Assembly: GCF_038622445.1 (NCBI RefSeq)
Contig: NZ_CP152019.1
Location: 1,710,501-1,774,500 of the forward strand
Direction of reading: 5' to 3'
Source: Sporosarcina sp. FSL K6-1522
GTDB taxonomy: Bacteria > Bacillota > Bacilli > Bacillales_A > Planococcaceae
Length of the DNA: 64,000 nt
Shown here: positions 35,506 to 44,587 of the stretch, in pieces
Layout of the letters: every line of letters begins with the position of its first letter
Position numbering within the stretch: position 1 is the first letter of the stretch
Notes under the pieces: generated by a model
Told to the model about the DNA's origin: nothing
What the model saw: only the letters and a program-made list of their open reading frames with translations
Databases searched by the model: none
Made by a program: the position numbers and the translations under genes

Positions 35506-36124
35506 ATTTAAAGGAAAACATGCTTTTAATCAGAACGATGTCAAAATGAAAGAACAATTTTATAGCATATGTAGCAACATCGAATCTAACCTGGTCAAGG
35601 TCAATCCACTATTGTTAATGGTCACTTCACTTAAACAAACAAAAAGCATTGTTCGTGCCACCGCCCATTTAGCTCTTGCCTTGTCAGAACAAGGGAAAAG
35701 GGTGTTACTAGTGGATGGCAATCTTCGTGAGCCTTCGCTTCATCATTTGTTTAGAATGGATAACTCATTCGGTTTATCTAACTTACTTTTAAGAGGCAAG
35801 CCTACATCTGGGGAAGAATGGATAAAGATAGCGGACAATCTATTCTGTTTACCGACGGGTGAAATGCTCTATGAGCCGTCCACGCTATTATCATTGGAGA
35901 CCTTTCCTCATCATATTGAGAAGTGGAAACAACAGTTTGATATCATCTTATTTCATACATCCAATAGTTTACATGCGCCGGATGCACAAATCGTGGCACA
36001 ACATTGTGATGGTATTGTGTTAGCGATCATGGAAGGTCGAGACAAGTTGGAGAAGATTAGCAGTATGAAAAAACAATTCGAACGTGCAAAGCATGAAATA
36101 ACGGGGGCAGTGATCGTTAAATAA
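35486..36124 (+). CDS. BY-kinase-like protein with degenerate nucleotide site
   Basis: 212 residues aligned in layout with CapB/YwqD/EpsB tyrosine kinases. The segment after the Walker A (ATAHLALALSEQGKRVLLVD) is well conserved. The Walker A itself reads TSLKQTKSIVRAT in place of the usual SxPGEGKTT, losing its glycines but keeping the lysine. The A' motif is VDGNLREP instead of DADLRKP, and the Walker B position reads ILFHTSN where an aspartate is expected before Thr. There is no C-terminal tyrosine cluster. The start is GTG 35486 inside the wzz 3' end. It is probably a catalytically weak or dead partner of the Wzz-like protein. Confidence 0.75.
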   Translation: MNILAIKFKGKHAFNQNDVKMKEQFYSICSNIESNLVKVNPLLLMVTSLKQTKSIVRATAHLALALSEQGKRVLLVDGNLREPSLHHLFRMDNSFGLSNLLLRGKPTSGEEWIKIADNLFCLPTGEMLYEPSTLLSLETFPHHIEKWKQQFDIILFHTSNSLHAPDAQIVAQHCDGIVLAIMEGRDKLEKISSMKKQFERAKHEITGAVIVK

Positions 36125-36196
36125 AAAGAAAGGCAACCGTTTATTTGAAACAACAGGATGATTAGATGTGCAAGTGAATGGGGGAATAGGGAAATG

Positions 36197-37180
36197 ATGA
36201 AAGTACTTGTAACAGGTGGTTTGGGGTTTATTGGCTCTCATATTGTAGATACATTAATGCGCAATAATTATGAAGTGGCTGTGTATGATAACCTGTCCAC
36301 TGGATCTTTGAAAAACATCGATTCGAACGTTAGGATTTTTATAGGCGACATTGAAGATAAGAAATCGCTAGAGCAGGCGATGGAGACGTTCCGTCCTGAC
36401 TATGTGATTCATGAAGCTGCCCAAGTGAGTGTGCAAAATTCCATTTCAGCTATTTCGAATGATGCACAGATCAACATCATGGGGACGATAAATATCATCG
36501 AACTTTCCCATAAGTATGCCGTGAAAAAAATCGTATTTGCCTCTTCAGCGGCTGTGTATGGTAACGCTAATAGGCTCCCGATTGTAGTTTCGGACCCTGT
36601 CCAACCATTATCCCCTTATGGTATTTCGAAAAAAACAGCTGAAGAGTACCTCATACTGGCCAAAAAAATATTGGATGTAGACTATGTCATTCTTCGCTAC
36701 AGCAATGTGTATGGTCCACGACAAACATCAAGTGGTGAAGGCGGAGTCATTTCAATCTTCACCAACCATGTCATTAACAACGAGCGGCCAGTGATTTATG
36801 GCGACGGTTTACAAACGAGAGATTTTATCTATGTAAAAGATGTTGCGCGTGCGAACCTTCAAGCCCTTAGATTCGATGGCATTGGCATCTTTAATATTGC
36901 ATCAACAACGAGTTCAAGTATTAACCAGCTATATGCCATTATTCAGTCGATAAGTCAAAAAGAGATTCTCCCTATTTATCAATCACCTAAAAGTGGGGAT
37001 ATCAAAGAAAGCTTACTTTGCAATAGAACGAGTACCCAAAAGTTGAATTGGCAACCCCAATATTCATTGGCAAAGGGGCTTGCGAATACGTATGCATACT
37101 ATCTTAAGCGCCATCAACCCGCCATCGCTTCAGTTGAAACCTCCACCACGCTTCTACATTCTCGGGATGTAGCACGATAA
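36197..37180 (+). CDS. NAD-dependent sugar epimerase (GalE-like)
   Basis: A short-chain dehydrogenase-type epimerase of 327 residues with the NAD-binding VTGGLGFIGSHIVD at the N-terminus and the catalytic YGISKKTAEE after SSAAVYG. The RDFIYVKDVARAN segment is typical of UDP-hexose 4-epimerases. I take ATG 36197 (or 36194), since the frame upstream to 36158 carries no homologous sequence. It probably makes UDP-galactose or a related sugar for the exopolysaccharide. C4-epimerisation of UDP-glucose is the family default; the exact substrate is inferred. Confidence 0.87.
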   Translation: MKVLVTGGLGFIGSHIVDTLMRNNYEVAVYDNLSTGSLKNIDSNVRIFIGDIEDKKSLEQAMETFRPDYVIHEAAQVSVQNSISAISNDAQINIMGTINIIELSHKYAVKKIVFASSAAVYGNANRLPIVVSDPVQPLSPYGISKKTAEEYLILAKKILDVDYVILRYSNVYGPRQTSSGEGGVISIFTNHVINNERPVIYGDGLQTRDFIYVKDVARANLQALRFDGIGIFNIASTTSSSINQLYAIIQSISQKEILPIYQSPKSGDIKESLLCNRTSTQKLNWQPQYSLAKGLANTYAYYLKRHQPAIASVETSTTLLHSRDVAR

Positions 37181-37185
37181 ATTAG

Positions 37186-38619
37186 ATGAAAAATTCGATA
37201 ACCAAAAATGTGGTCCATTTATTTTATAGTACAATGCTAGCGAATATTTTAAATGCTACGACGCTCATACTCTTGGCCAATTATTTTAACGCCAAGAACT
37301 ATGGAATGTTTAGTGTGGCGCTCGCGCTTGCTATGATTATGAGCTTTTTTACGGATATTGGGTTGAGTAACACGTTCCTGCGGGAAGGATCGAAGAGCGG
37401 GAAACTAATTGCTACATTTTCTTCGTATATAAAGATCCGGATTATTTGTGTACTGTTGGTATACATTGCGTTTTCAGTTGTTATTCATGCCATGTATCAA
37501 GAACCACAGATGCTGTATATGATGTACTGCTTAATGATTCCTATGGTTATGGGGCTGACCATGCAAGGGATTGGCATCAGTTATTTTCAGCTAACGGAGA
37601 GAATGCAGTTTATCGCATCTATTAAAATCTTTTCGGCATTTGTTTTGATCGTATCGACTGCTTTGTGTATGGGTCTACAAGTAGATGTCTATATAGCTGC
37701 CTTTCTATATGGTTTTTCCTATTTTGTTGGGGGGCTTTATAGCTTATACCTGCTTTATAAAAAAGCAGATATACAGTGGGGTTCTGCTTTTCAAAAACAG
37801 TTATTAACAAGTCTTAGTCCGTTCTTAATAAGTGGGTTATTGATAATATTGACGCCTCAATTGGGTCCATTGGTGTTAGAAAAAACAGTGCCCTTAGCGC
37901 TTGTTGGCCTCTTTGCGGTAGCTTACCGAATCCCTTCTGCGTTATATCAAGTGCCGGGAGTTATCGCGGGGGCATTTTACCCTTTGTTATTTAAGAATTA
38001 TAACCAAGGCAAGCTGGAGGAGCACACCCGCTTAAATGTCCTGCAAATGAAAATGATGTCCTATATTGGAATCTGTATATCGGTCTCCTTATTCTATTTG
38101 GCCGAATACTTCATCACGATTTTATTTGGCGCTGGATGGCGTTCGGCGGTTCAGCCTTTAAAAATATTGTCTTTTATTATTGTCTTGCAAGGATTCAATA
38201 TTGCCATTGCTGACGGTCTCACAACTAGAGGATTACAGAATCGCCGTACGATTGTGCAGTTTATAGCCATTATGATTGGTTTAATGGCCCTTTATTATTT
38301 AAGTGTTGGCTATGGGGTGGCGGGTGCTGCCGTGGCGGTTTTAACGATGGAAATTTCGGCACTTATTGGATATGTCCTAGCCCATCCAATAAGGAAAGTG
38401 GTGTTAAGGAAGGTTATCCTTCCATATGGCTCCTATTTTTTTGTAGGTTTTATCTTTTCGTACTACTTTCTATCGGAATCCTTTTTTCTGGCAATGTTAT
38501 CGGCCATCACTTTAGTGTCTACAATGATTGTCCTATTTGATAAGTCGATTCAAGGTGTAATCGTAGACTTTTTCAAGCAGAAAAGGCGGAGGGAAATCCC
38601 AGATTTCATAAAAAAGTAG
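37186..38619 (+). CDS. Polysaccharide flippase (Wzx-like)
   Basis: 477 residues with 12-14 hydrophobic helices of the polysaccharide-transport/MATE-like superfamily. The start, VVHLFYSTMLANILNATTLI, and the FFTDIGLSNTFLREGSK loop are typical of RfbX/Wzx. It moves lipid-linked repeat units to the outer face of the membrane. It begins 5 bp after the epimerase stop with little ribosome-binding sequence, suggesting coupled translation. Confidence 0.85.
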   Translation: MKNSITKNVVHLFYSTMLANILNATTLILLANYFNAKNYGMFSVALALAMIMSFFTDIGLSNTFLREGSKSGKLIATFSSYIKIRIICVLLVYIAFSVVIHAMYQEPQMLYMMYCLMIPMVMGLTMQGIGISYFQLTERMQFIASIKIFSAFVLIVSTALCMGLQVDVYIAAFLYGFSYFVGGLYSLYLLYKKADIQWGSAFQKQLLTSLSPFLISGLLIILTPQLGPLVLEKTVPLALVGLFAVAYRIPSALYQVPGVIAGAFYPLLFKNYNQGKLEEHTRLNVLQMKMMSYIGICISVSLFYLAEYFITILFGAGWRSAVQPLKILSFIIVLQGFNIAIADGLTTRGLQNRRTIVQFIAIMIGLMALYYLSVGYGVAGAAVAVLTMEISALIGYVLAHPIRKVVLRKVILPYGSYFFVGFIFSYYFLSESFFLAMLSAITLVSTMIVLFDKSIQGVIVDFFKQKRRREIPDFIKK

Positions 38620-38630
38620 ACAAAAGGAGG

Positions 38631-39851
38631 ATGAAGAGATTGCAAGTGAACAGCAACCACTTTATGTGGCCAGTCCTCCTCCTGTTCTTCTTTATTACGC
38701 TTAGTAAATATAATATCTATATTGGTTTTTCTTTGAAAATATATATGATTTTTCTGGTCGTTTTCTTTTGTATATATTTCAGGGATTTTTACTTTCGCAC
38801 ATTTTACCATTATGAAATTTGCCTGTTGTGCTTTTATTTTACCTATTGCTTAAGTGGTGCCTTTTCACAGTACTCAGAGGCAAGCATTCGGGCCGTTTTA
38901 GGTGTAATGCTCATAATTGGCTGTTATTTTATCATGCGATTTATAGTAGAACAAGCTTCGATTGCTACGATTGAAACCGCTATTGCTACTGTTGGGATTG
39001 TGTTCAACGCCGCCAGTTTGTTATTGTACGTAATCGGTTTACAGGTGACGGGAGGATCGTCTGAAGGCGTTGAAATTATTTCTTATGGATTATTAGTAGA
39101 TCGAGACTACCCAAGGCTAATCGGCTTACTTGATGATCCGAATATTTTCATATTCTTTAACACCTTGTTTTTTTCCTATTATGTAACGCATTTAAAGGGA
39201 GTTAAGCATTCCATTGGCTTCATCTTATGCGTCATCACCTCGCTCCTTACTTTTTCAAGGGGAGGGATTGTTGCGCTCGTCCTCGTTGTCGTTTTGTATA
39301 TGATGTTAGCGAGTATATCGAAGAAGCTAAAAATGATTATGGTTTCTCTGTTATGCCTCGTTGTTCTGTATGTCGTAGGTTCTTTCAGTCAATTGGATGT
39401 TAATCAGATTATTACGAGTCGCATTACCGACTTTTCTACTGACGGAGGAAGTGGTCGATTTGAATTATGGGGACAAGCCCTCACTTATTTTATGGACCGT
39501 CCTATTCTCGGAATTGGTGCTTTTAACTTTTCCGATTACTACGCATTTGATCATAATGAAAAACTATATGTTCATAATACGTACTTAGAGGTTTTGGTAG
39601 AGTCGGGGATGATTGGTTTTCTTTTTTACTTTTCCTTTCTAGTGATGTTAGCGATCACCTTGTTTAGGACTCGGTTACATAAAGAAAAACCATATATTAT
39701 TCTTACATTTTTCGCTTTTTTATTACAGATGGTTTCTTTATCCCTAATGATTAATGAAGCTTTTTTTGTTTTCTTAGCGCTGGCTTTAAAATATATTGCT
39801 GTATTTGAAAGAGAAGGAGCTGAATTTTATGAAATGCAACGAAAAGGATAG
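38631..39851 (+). CDS. Polysaccharide polymerase (Wzy/O-antigen ligase-like)
   Basis: About 406 residues with ten or more membrane helices and one large outer loop. That loop holds SGRFELWGQALTYF, GIGAFNFSDYYAF and HNTYLEVLVESGMIG, the His-containing pattern of Wzy_C/O-antigen ligase proteins. It should link repeat units after flipping. AAAGGAGG (38622-38629) is almost touching the ATG at 38631, so the TTG at 38640 with 10-bp spacing may be the real start. Its end overlaps the next gene's start. Confidence 0.83.
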   Translation: MKRLQVNSNHFMWPVLLLFFFITLSKYNIYIGFSLKIYMIFLVVFFCIYFRDFYFRTFYHYEICLLCFYFTYCLSGAFSQYSEASIRAVLGVMLIIGCYFIMRFIVEQASIATIETAIATVGIVFNAASLLLYVIGLQVTGGSSEGVEIISYGLLVDRDYPRLIGLLDDPNIFIFFNTLFFSYYVTHLKGVKHSIGFILCVITSLLTFSRGGIVALVLVVVLYMMLASISKKLKMIMVSLLCLVVLYVVGSFSQLDVNQIITSRITDFSTDGGSGRFELWGQALTYFMDRPILGIGAFNFSDYYAFDHNEKLYVHNTYLEVLVESGMIGFLFYFSFLVMLAITLFRTRLHKEKPYIILTFFAFLLQMVSLSLMINEAFFVFLALALKYIAVFEREGAEFYEMQRKG

Positions 39852-40608
39852 CATGCCCTTGGTTTCCGTCATTACGCCCTCGTATAACTGCTCGGCTTTT
39901 ATAAAAGAGACCGTTGAATCAGTCTTGTCTCAATCGTATCCGCATTGGGAAATGATCATTGTGGACGATAAGTCAAAGGACGACTCAGTCTATGTCATTC
40001 AACAATATGTAGCAGAGGATCAGCGGATTAAATTGATTCCCTTATCTCAAAACATCGGAGCTGCTGGAGCTCGAAATGTAGCGATACAACAGGCTAAAGG
40101 GGATTATATTGCGTTTCTTGATAGCGATGATCTGTGGCTACCTACTAAATTAGAAGAACAAGTATCTTTTATGCAAAAAGGCAATCTTGCTTTTTCTTTT
40201 ACTTCTTATTCTTTGATTAGTGAGGAAGGCACTCATATGGATATTGAAGTAACGGCGCCCCCAATCGTAGATTATAAGTATTTGATCGGAAATACAACGA
40301 TTGGTTGTTTAACGGTGATGCTAGATCGGCAGCAAATTCAGCGAATTGAAATGCCCATTACGCAACCCGAAGATACTGCCTTATGGCTGTCGTTACTCAA
40401 GCAAGGGCATCAAGCGTATGGCTTACAAAAGGTGTTAGCCAACTATCGCATTGTTCGTAACTCTACTTCACGAAATAAAGTAAAGGCTGCCTATCGCTAT
40501 TGGAAACTTTTACGAAGCCAAGAAAAGTTAAGCCTTATAAAAGTGAACTTTTATTTTAGTAAATATGCTTATCATGCATACAATAAAAACAGAGTGAAAT
40601 CGAGCTAG
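39829..40608 (+). CDS. Glycosyltransferase family 2
   Basis: 259 residues of the GT-A fold: VSVITPSYNCSAFIKETVES at the N-terminus, the first nucleotide-binding acid in IIVDDKSKDDS, and the metal-binding AFLDSDDLW. It transfers a sugar from a nucleotide donor to the growing lipid-linked repeat unit. ATG 39829 with AAGGAG upstream is chosen. It lies 23 bp inside the polymerase gene, which indicates coupling. Donor and linkage are unknown. Confidence 0.9.
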   Translation: MKCNEKDSMPLVSVITPSYNCSAFIKETVESVLSQSYPHWEMIIVDDKSKDDSVYVIQQYVAEDQRIKLIPLSQNIGAAGARNVAIQQAKGDYIAFLDSDDLWLPTKLEEQVSFMQKGNLAFSFTSYSLISEEGTHMDIEVTAPPIVDYKYLIGNTTIGCLTVMLDRQQIQRIEMPITQPEDTALWLSLLKQGHQAYGLQKVLANYRIVRNSTSRNKVKAAYRYWKLLRSQEKLSLIKVNFYFSKYAYHAYNKNRVKSS

Positions 40609-40611
40609 CGC

Positions 40612-41658
40612 ATGAATAATGTTCTACTACTAACCGACAAACTGATAATGGGCGGCGCAGAGATGTATTTTTGTAAATTGGAAAATCACCTCAAAGACGA
40701 AAAGATGACGTTTTATTCGGCAGCTGCAACGGGTGAAATGTACAATGAAATTCAAAATAAAAGTAATTTTATACCTTTAAACTTAACTAGCCATCTTGCA
40801 AATCTCAAGACACTGCGTCGACAGGTAATCCAAAAGGATATTGGCATCATTCATGCAAATAGCTTGAGAATGCTGTGCTATGCCATCGCAGTAAAGAAAA
40901 TGACCAAAAGGGAAATCAAGTTGGTGTATACCAAGCATAATGTAACCATCCTTGAGAAAAGAATGCCCATCCTATTTAAAAAGGTGTTAAATCAGCATGT
41001 GGACCAAATTATTGCGGTGAGTCATTTTGAAAAAGAGAATTTACTTCAACTGGGTGTAAAGAATGAGCTTATCCAGACCATTTATAACGGAGTCGATCTA
41101 GATCAATTTTCTTTTCAACCATTGCCATCTCGGAAAATATTCAATGTCGGCATACTGGCCCGTTTATCAAAAGAAAAAAATCATCGGCTATTTTTAACCA
41201 TTGCCAACGAGTTAAGGGATATGGAACAGGTGGTATTTCATATTGCAGGAGATGGACCTGAGAGAGAGTTTATTGAAAAAGAGATAACAAATTTACAGTT
41301 ACATCATAAAATCAACATGTTAGGTCAGTTGGCCGATCCCTATGATTTTATTTGCAAGATGGATTTGCTGCTCTTAACATCCTTCAGAGAAGTTTTTCCA
41401 ATGGTTGTCATTGAGGCAATGGCTACAGGAACACCAATGATGTCTGTCGATGTTGGTGGCATTAAAGAAGCGGTTGTGGATCAGGAAACGGGAATCCTTA
41501 TTTCGCGTCATTCAGAAAAAGAATTTGCGGAAAACATTATGTTGCTCCTCGATAATGAGGAGTTGAGACAAAGTTTAAGAAGTACAGCCAGACAAAAAGT
41601 AGAGGAGTCCTTTTCACTTGCAGCGATGATTCATGCCACGCTGAAAACATATCAATAG
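40612..41658 (+). CDS. Glycosyltransferase family 4
   Basis: 348 residues of the GT-B fold. The N-terminal glycine loop is TDKLIMGGAEMYFCKLE. In the C-terminal domain VGILARLSKEKNH and the retaining-type EVFPMVVIEAMATGTPMMSV (with the E-x7-E pair) are seen. It begins 3 bp after the previous stop. It is the second and last recognisable glycosyltransferase in the locus, suggesting a short repeat unit of about three sugars including the initiating one; the count is an inference. Confidence 0.9.
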   Translation: MNNVLLLTDKLIMGGAEMYFCKLENHLKDEKMTFYSAAATGEMYNEIQNKSNFIPLNLTSHLANLKTLRRQVIQKDIGIIHANSLRMLCYAIAVKKMTKREIKLVYTKHNVTILEKRMPILFKKVLNQHVDQIIAVSHFEKENLLQLGVKNELIQTIYNGVDLDQFSFQPLPSRKIFNVGILARLSKEKNHRLFLTIANELRDMEQVVFHIAGDGPEREFIEKEITNLQLHHKINMLGQLADPYDFICKMDLLLLTSFREVFPMVVIEAMATGTPMMSVDVGGIKEAVVDQETGILISRHSEKEFAENIMLLLDNEELRQSLRSTARQKVEESFSLAAMIHATLKTYQ

Positions 41659-41739
41659 GGTCTTCGTTTTCTTAAACCCATGCACCTCTTTTTGAAAAGC
41701 ATATTCTATAACACACTATTATATAAGGGGTGTTATAAC

Positions 41740-43269
41740 TTGTCGGGTTCTGAAGACTGCCAGAATAGAGATATTGTTAATATTGATTGTTTTGGGGCTA
41801 ATCCCAACTTGGTAGATAATTCACCAGCTATTCAAGAAGCCATTAATCATTGTCTGGCCAATAACCACTCTAAAGTCGTCATCACTGGCAAGAAACAGTA
41901 TGTCCTTGCCTCCCCAATTGTCATTAAGTCCAATGTGCATTTAGAAATCGACCCTACTATAACGTTAATCGTCAAAGGGAATTTCCAAGTGTTTGAGCTC
42001 CAAAAAGACGCCTCCATCTCGGGGGGCACAATTGAAATCGTAGATAATAGTTTTAATTCAACGGTTATTTTCCTTTCTGGTGCCGAGCAGATTGAAATTC
42101 ATAATCATACCTCTATAGTTGATGTAAATATTATAAATCGTACAACAACATACCAAGGGATAGCCGTTCAATTCTACTGTAAAAAGGCGTGGGATTTCAT
42201 CAGTTTCGTTAAAGTGAATAACTTGCAAATCACCAACTTTCATACGGCACTCTATCTTAAAACAGAAAAGCTGCAAAATAAAAATACCCCGTGTTGGATC
42301 AATGCGAACACCTTTCACACTATTTTTATAGATGGTTGTCAATATGGAATCGAGATTGATGGAAATAGTGATTTACCTTATGAAGTTTCCGGGAACATGT
42401 TTATGGACCTTCAAGTGCAATGCCGAAAACAAACAAAAAAAGTAATCCGATGCTCGGGTGCCTATAACATGTTTGAGGGATTGATTTGGGATACCTTCCG
42501 TATGGATGCCCCTCCACTTGTCGTTGAATTCTCATCGATTTCCCACCACAATCACCTATTTTCGAATCAAGTAGCCACTTCTATTCTCGATCGTGGTCTT
42601 TACAATCGATGCACGTCAGCCCATGAAGAATCCCTTCAAGTATATCCTCCCCTTGCACTCGGAAAAGCGCATCTAGTTGGGAACCAAGATGATGTTTTGG
42701 TAAATGCGCATGTTCGATATAGCGTACGTCAACTTTTGGGGAAAGCTCCCTATGGAGGAACTATTAATAATTGTTTTAACTTATTAGATGAGCAAAGCGT
42801 GAATTACTTGGATGTGCCTAGCTCTCAGCCAGTTGTTATCGAACTGGACTTTTCAAAACAGCCTATTAAAATGCTGAATTGCTTTGGACTCTATTTTGGG
42901 TGGAACGAAAGCCCGAGTCGAGTTTTGATTGAATACCAAGAGAGTTTAAACGGACCATGGAAAGTGGCGAAGGATGTTCAATTTAATGTTGGAAACACGG
43001 TTATTTCAGAGGCAAGAGCAGCTACGTTGTATAAAGTTAAGCTGACGCTAAGTGGATATACGCAAGAGCACAAACGCTTTCGCATTAATCGGATTTTCGC
43101 AAAGTCTTCGTTACAGCATGGGGTCGCTTGGTTGCCAACTACAGGTGGTACATTAACCGGAGATTTAGAACTACAAAAAGGGAATGCTGTGACGTTAGTT
43201 TCTCCAAATGGAATCAGGTGGAAAGTGAGTATCAATGATCAAGGACAAATTAGCACTACAAAACTATGA
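41740..43269 (+). CDS. Right-handed beta-helix protein with phage-tail-like C-terminus
   Basis: About 509 residues from TTG 41740 (AAGGGGT just upstream); the in-frame ATG 41680 lacks a ribosome binding site. The N-terminus, IVNIDCFGANPNLVDNSPAI followed by QEAINHCLAN, is the pectate-lyase-3/tailspike opening. The middle has many short hydrophobic beta strands. A carbohydrate-binding-like beta region follows (VVIELDFSKQPIKMLNCFG), and the end reads TTGGTLTGDLELQKG and PNGIRWKVSINDQGQISTT, as in phage tail-fibre ends. No signal peptide is visible. It may be a polysaccharide lyase, an acetyltransferase-like scaffold, or a captured phage depolymerase. Confidence 0.7.
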   Translation: MSGSEDCQNRDIVNIDCFGANPNLVDNSPAIQEAINHCLANNHSKVVITGKKQYVLASPIVIKSNVHLEIDPTITLIVKGNFQVFELQKDASISGGTIEIVDNSFNSTVIFLSGAEQIEIHNHTSIVDVNIINRTTTYQGIAVQFYCKKAWDFISFVKVNNLQITNFHTALYLKTEKLQNKNTPCWINANTFHTIFIDGCQYGIEIDGNSDLPYEVSGNMFMDLQVQCRKQTKKVIRCSGAYNMFEGLIWDTFRMDAPPLVVEFSSISHHNHLFSNQVATSILDRGLYNRCTSAHEESLQVYPPLALGKAHLVGNQDDVLVNAHVRYSVRQLLGKAPYGGTINNCFNLLDEQSVNYLDVPSSQPVVIELDFSKQPIKMLNCFGLYFGWNESPSRVLIEYQESLNGPWKVAKDVQFNVGNTVISEARAATLYKVKLTLSGYTQEHKRFRINRIFAKSSLQHGVAWLPTTGGTLTGDLELQKGNAVTLVSPNGIRWKVSINDQGQISTTKL

Positions 43270-43309
43270 ACGAATAAGAGCCTAGATATGTTGAACTTAT
43301 AATTTTATC

Positions 43310-43500
43310 TACTCTCCAGCGAAGGTGCCTTACAAGCCGTCGCCGAAGCTGTAAGGCTGGCAGTGGTTTTCTGCCTGGGCTTATGGCGGGAGGCATCCGC
43401 AAGCGCCGAGCGGTGTTGGTAAGAATTTATATAGATGATTAAGCGATGCTGCCTGCTCGCCCCGTTTTTGTCCTGCATTAACGGGGAGCAGTGAGAGGGA
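43310..43500. other. Structured non-coding stretch before galU
   Basis: GC-richer than its neighbours and free of genes. On the minus strand it contains CCCCGTTAATGCAGGACAAAA, matching the CCCGTTAATGCGGGATAAAA segment that ends the element at 27171. It also contains several complementary pairs such as CTGCTC-CCCGTT/AACGGG-GAGCAG (plus strand 43453-43491) and GCCTTACA/TGTAAGGC (43327-43356). It may be a second family of structured RNA or a mobile-element remnant. Confidence 0.45.
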
Positions 43501-43538
43501 AAATGTTTATCAATGAACAAGAGAAAGGAGCAATGCCA

Positions 43539-44426
43539 TTGACGAAGATCAAAAAAGTAATCATCCCAGCGGCGGGCTTGGGAACGCGTTTTTTACCTGC
43601 AACGAAAGCGATGCCGAAAGAAATGCTCCCTATTGTCGATAAGCCGACGATTCAATATATTGTAGAAGAAGCAATTGAGGCGGGGATTGAGGATATTATC
43701 ATTGTGACAGGTAAAGGCAAACGGGCGATTGAAGATCATTTCGATAATGCCTTCGAGTTAGAATCCAACCTTATACAAAAAGAAAGGTTCGACCTACTTG
43801 AGAAAGTGTTGGCATCAGCTTCGGTTGACATTCATTATATCCGTCAGAAAGAACCGCTTGGGTTGGGACATGCGATATGGTGCGCACGAAAATTTATCGG
43901 CAACGAGCCATTTGGGGTGATGCTAGGGGATGATATTGTCAGAAGTACAACGCCAGCGTTGAAGCAATTGATGAAGCAGTATGAGAAAACGGGTTCAAGT
44001 GTGATTGGCGTGGAAGAAGTGTCTATGAATAACGTTCATAAATATGGTGTCATTGATGCTGTTCAGGTCGAAGAAAATCTATTGCAAATTAGTGAGCTAA
44101 TTGAAAAGCCTTCGAAAGAACAAGCTCCATCGAATTTGGCGATTATTGGGCGTTATATATTGACACCAGAAATTTTTCCATTGCTTGGGGAGAAGAACGT
44201 CGGCAAGGGAGGGGAAATCCAACTGACAGATGCACTTCAAAGGCTGAAGGCCATTCAAGCTGTTTACGCTTATAAATTTGAGGGGAAAAGATATGACGTT
44301 GGTGAACAATTGGGGTTTATCGAAACAACATTGGCTTTCGCACTTGCAAGGCCAGAATTGAAACAGGAAATTCATGGATTGATGAAAAGATTGTTGAGCG
44401 ATGAAACATATGAGTCAATCCGATGA
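43539..44426 (+). CDS. galU: UTP-glucose-1-phosphate uridylyltransferase
   Basis: 295 residues with the nucleotide-binding [20 protein letters not shown] near the start, GLGHAIWCA in the middle and [12 protein letters not shown] near the active site. It makes UDP-glucose from glucose-1-phosphate (GtaB in Bacillus). The TTG at 43539 with AAAGGAG (43524-43530) 8 bp upstream gives [13 protein letters not shown], matching homologues; longer in-frame starts exist but would include that site. It supplies the epimerase and glycosyltransferases of this locus. Confidence 0.95.
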   Translation: MTKIKKVIIPAAGLGTRFLPATKAMPKEMLPIVDKPTIQYIVEEAIEAGIEDIIIVTGKGKRAIEDHFDNAFELESNLIQKERFDLLEKVLASASVDIHYIRQKEPLGLGHAIWCARKFIGNEPFGVMLGDDIVRSTTPALKQLMKQYEKTGSSVIGVEEVSMNNVHKYGVIDAVQVEENLLQISELIEKPSKEQAPSNLAIIGRYILTPEIFPLLGEKNVGKGGEIQLTDALQRLKAIQAVYAYKFEGKRYDVGEQLGFIETTLAFALARPELKQEIHGLMKRLLSDETYESIR

Positions 44427-44587
44427 TGCTTATTGTTGGAGGCATAGGAAATATGGTGAGTCGCTTTGTTGAAGAGTTAAGCTGGAAGCCAACGTACGAT
44501 TTGTCTGACAGCATGGCGGTGGCATTCCAGCGAAGTGAAGTATCATTTGTAGTGGGGTGGGTTTTATTCCGACAGCTACCCCTTTAG
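44426..44587 (+). pseudogene. Likely fused remnant of a sugar epimerase
   Basis: A 53-codon frame overlaps the galU stop. Its first residues ([17 protein letters not shown]) recall the N-terminal nucleotide-binding turn of an epimerase. The next (ELSWKPTYDLSDSMAVAFQ) recall the C-terminal end of such enzymes, and everything between is missing. An internal deletion would explain this. A real small protein is less likely, since it overlaps the opposite-strand pgcA stop. Confidence 0.4.

Noticed and set aside
43320..43500. Possible tRNA, riboswitch or other known RNA before galU
   Set aside because: Several stems are visible, but no tRNA cloverleaf, T-box specifier or familiar riboswitch core could be recognised, so only a structured stretch is reported.
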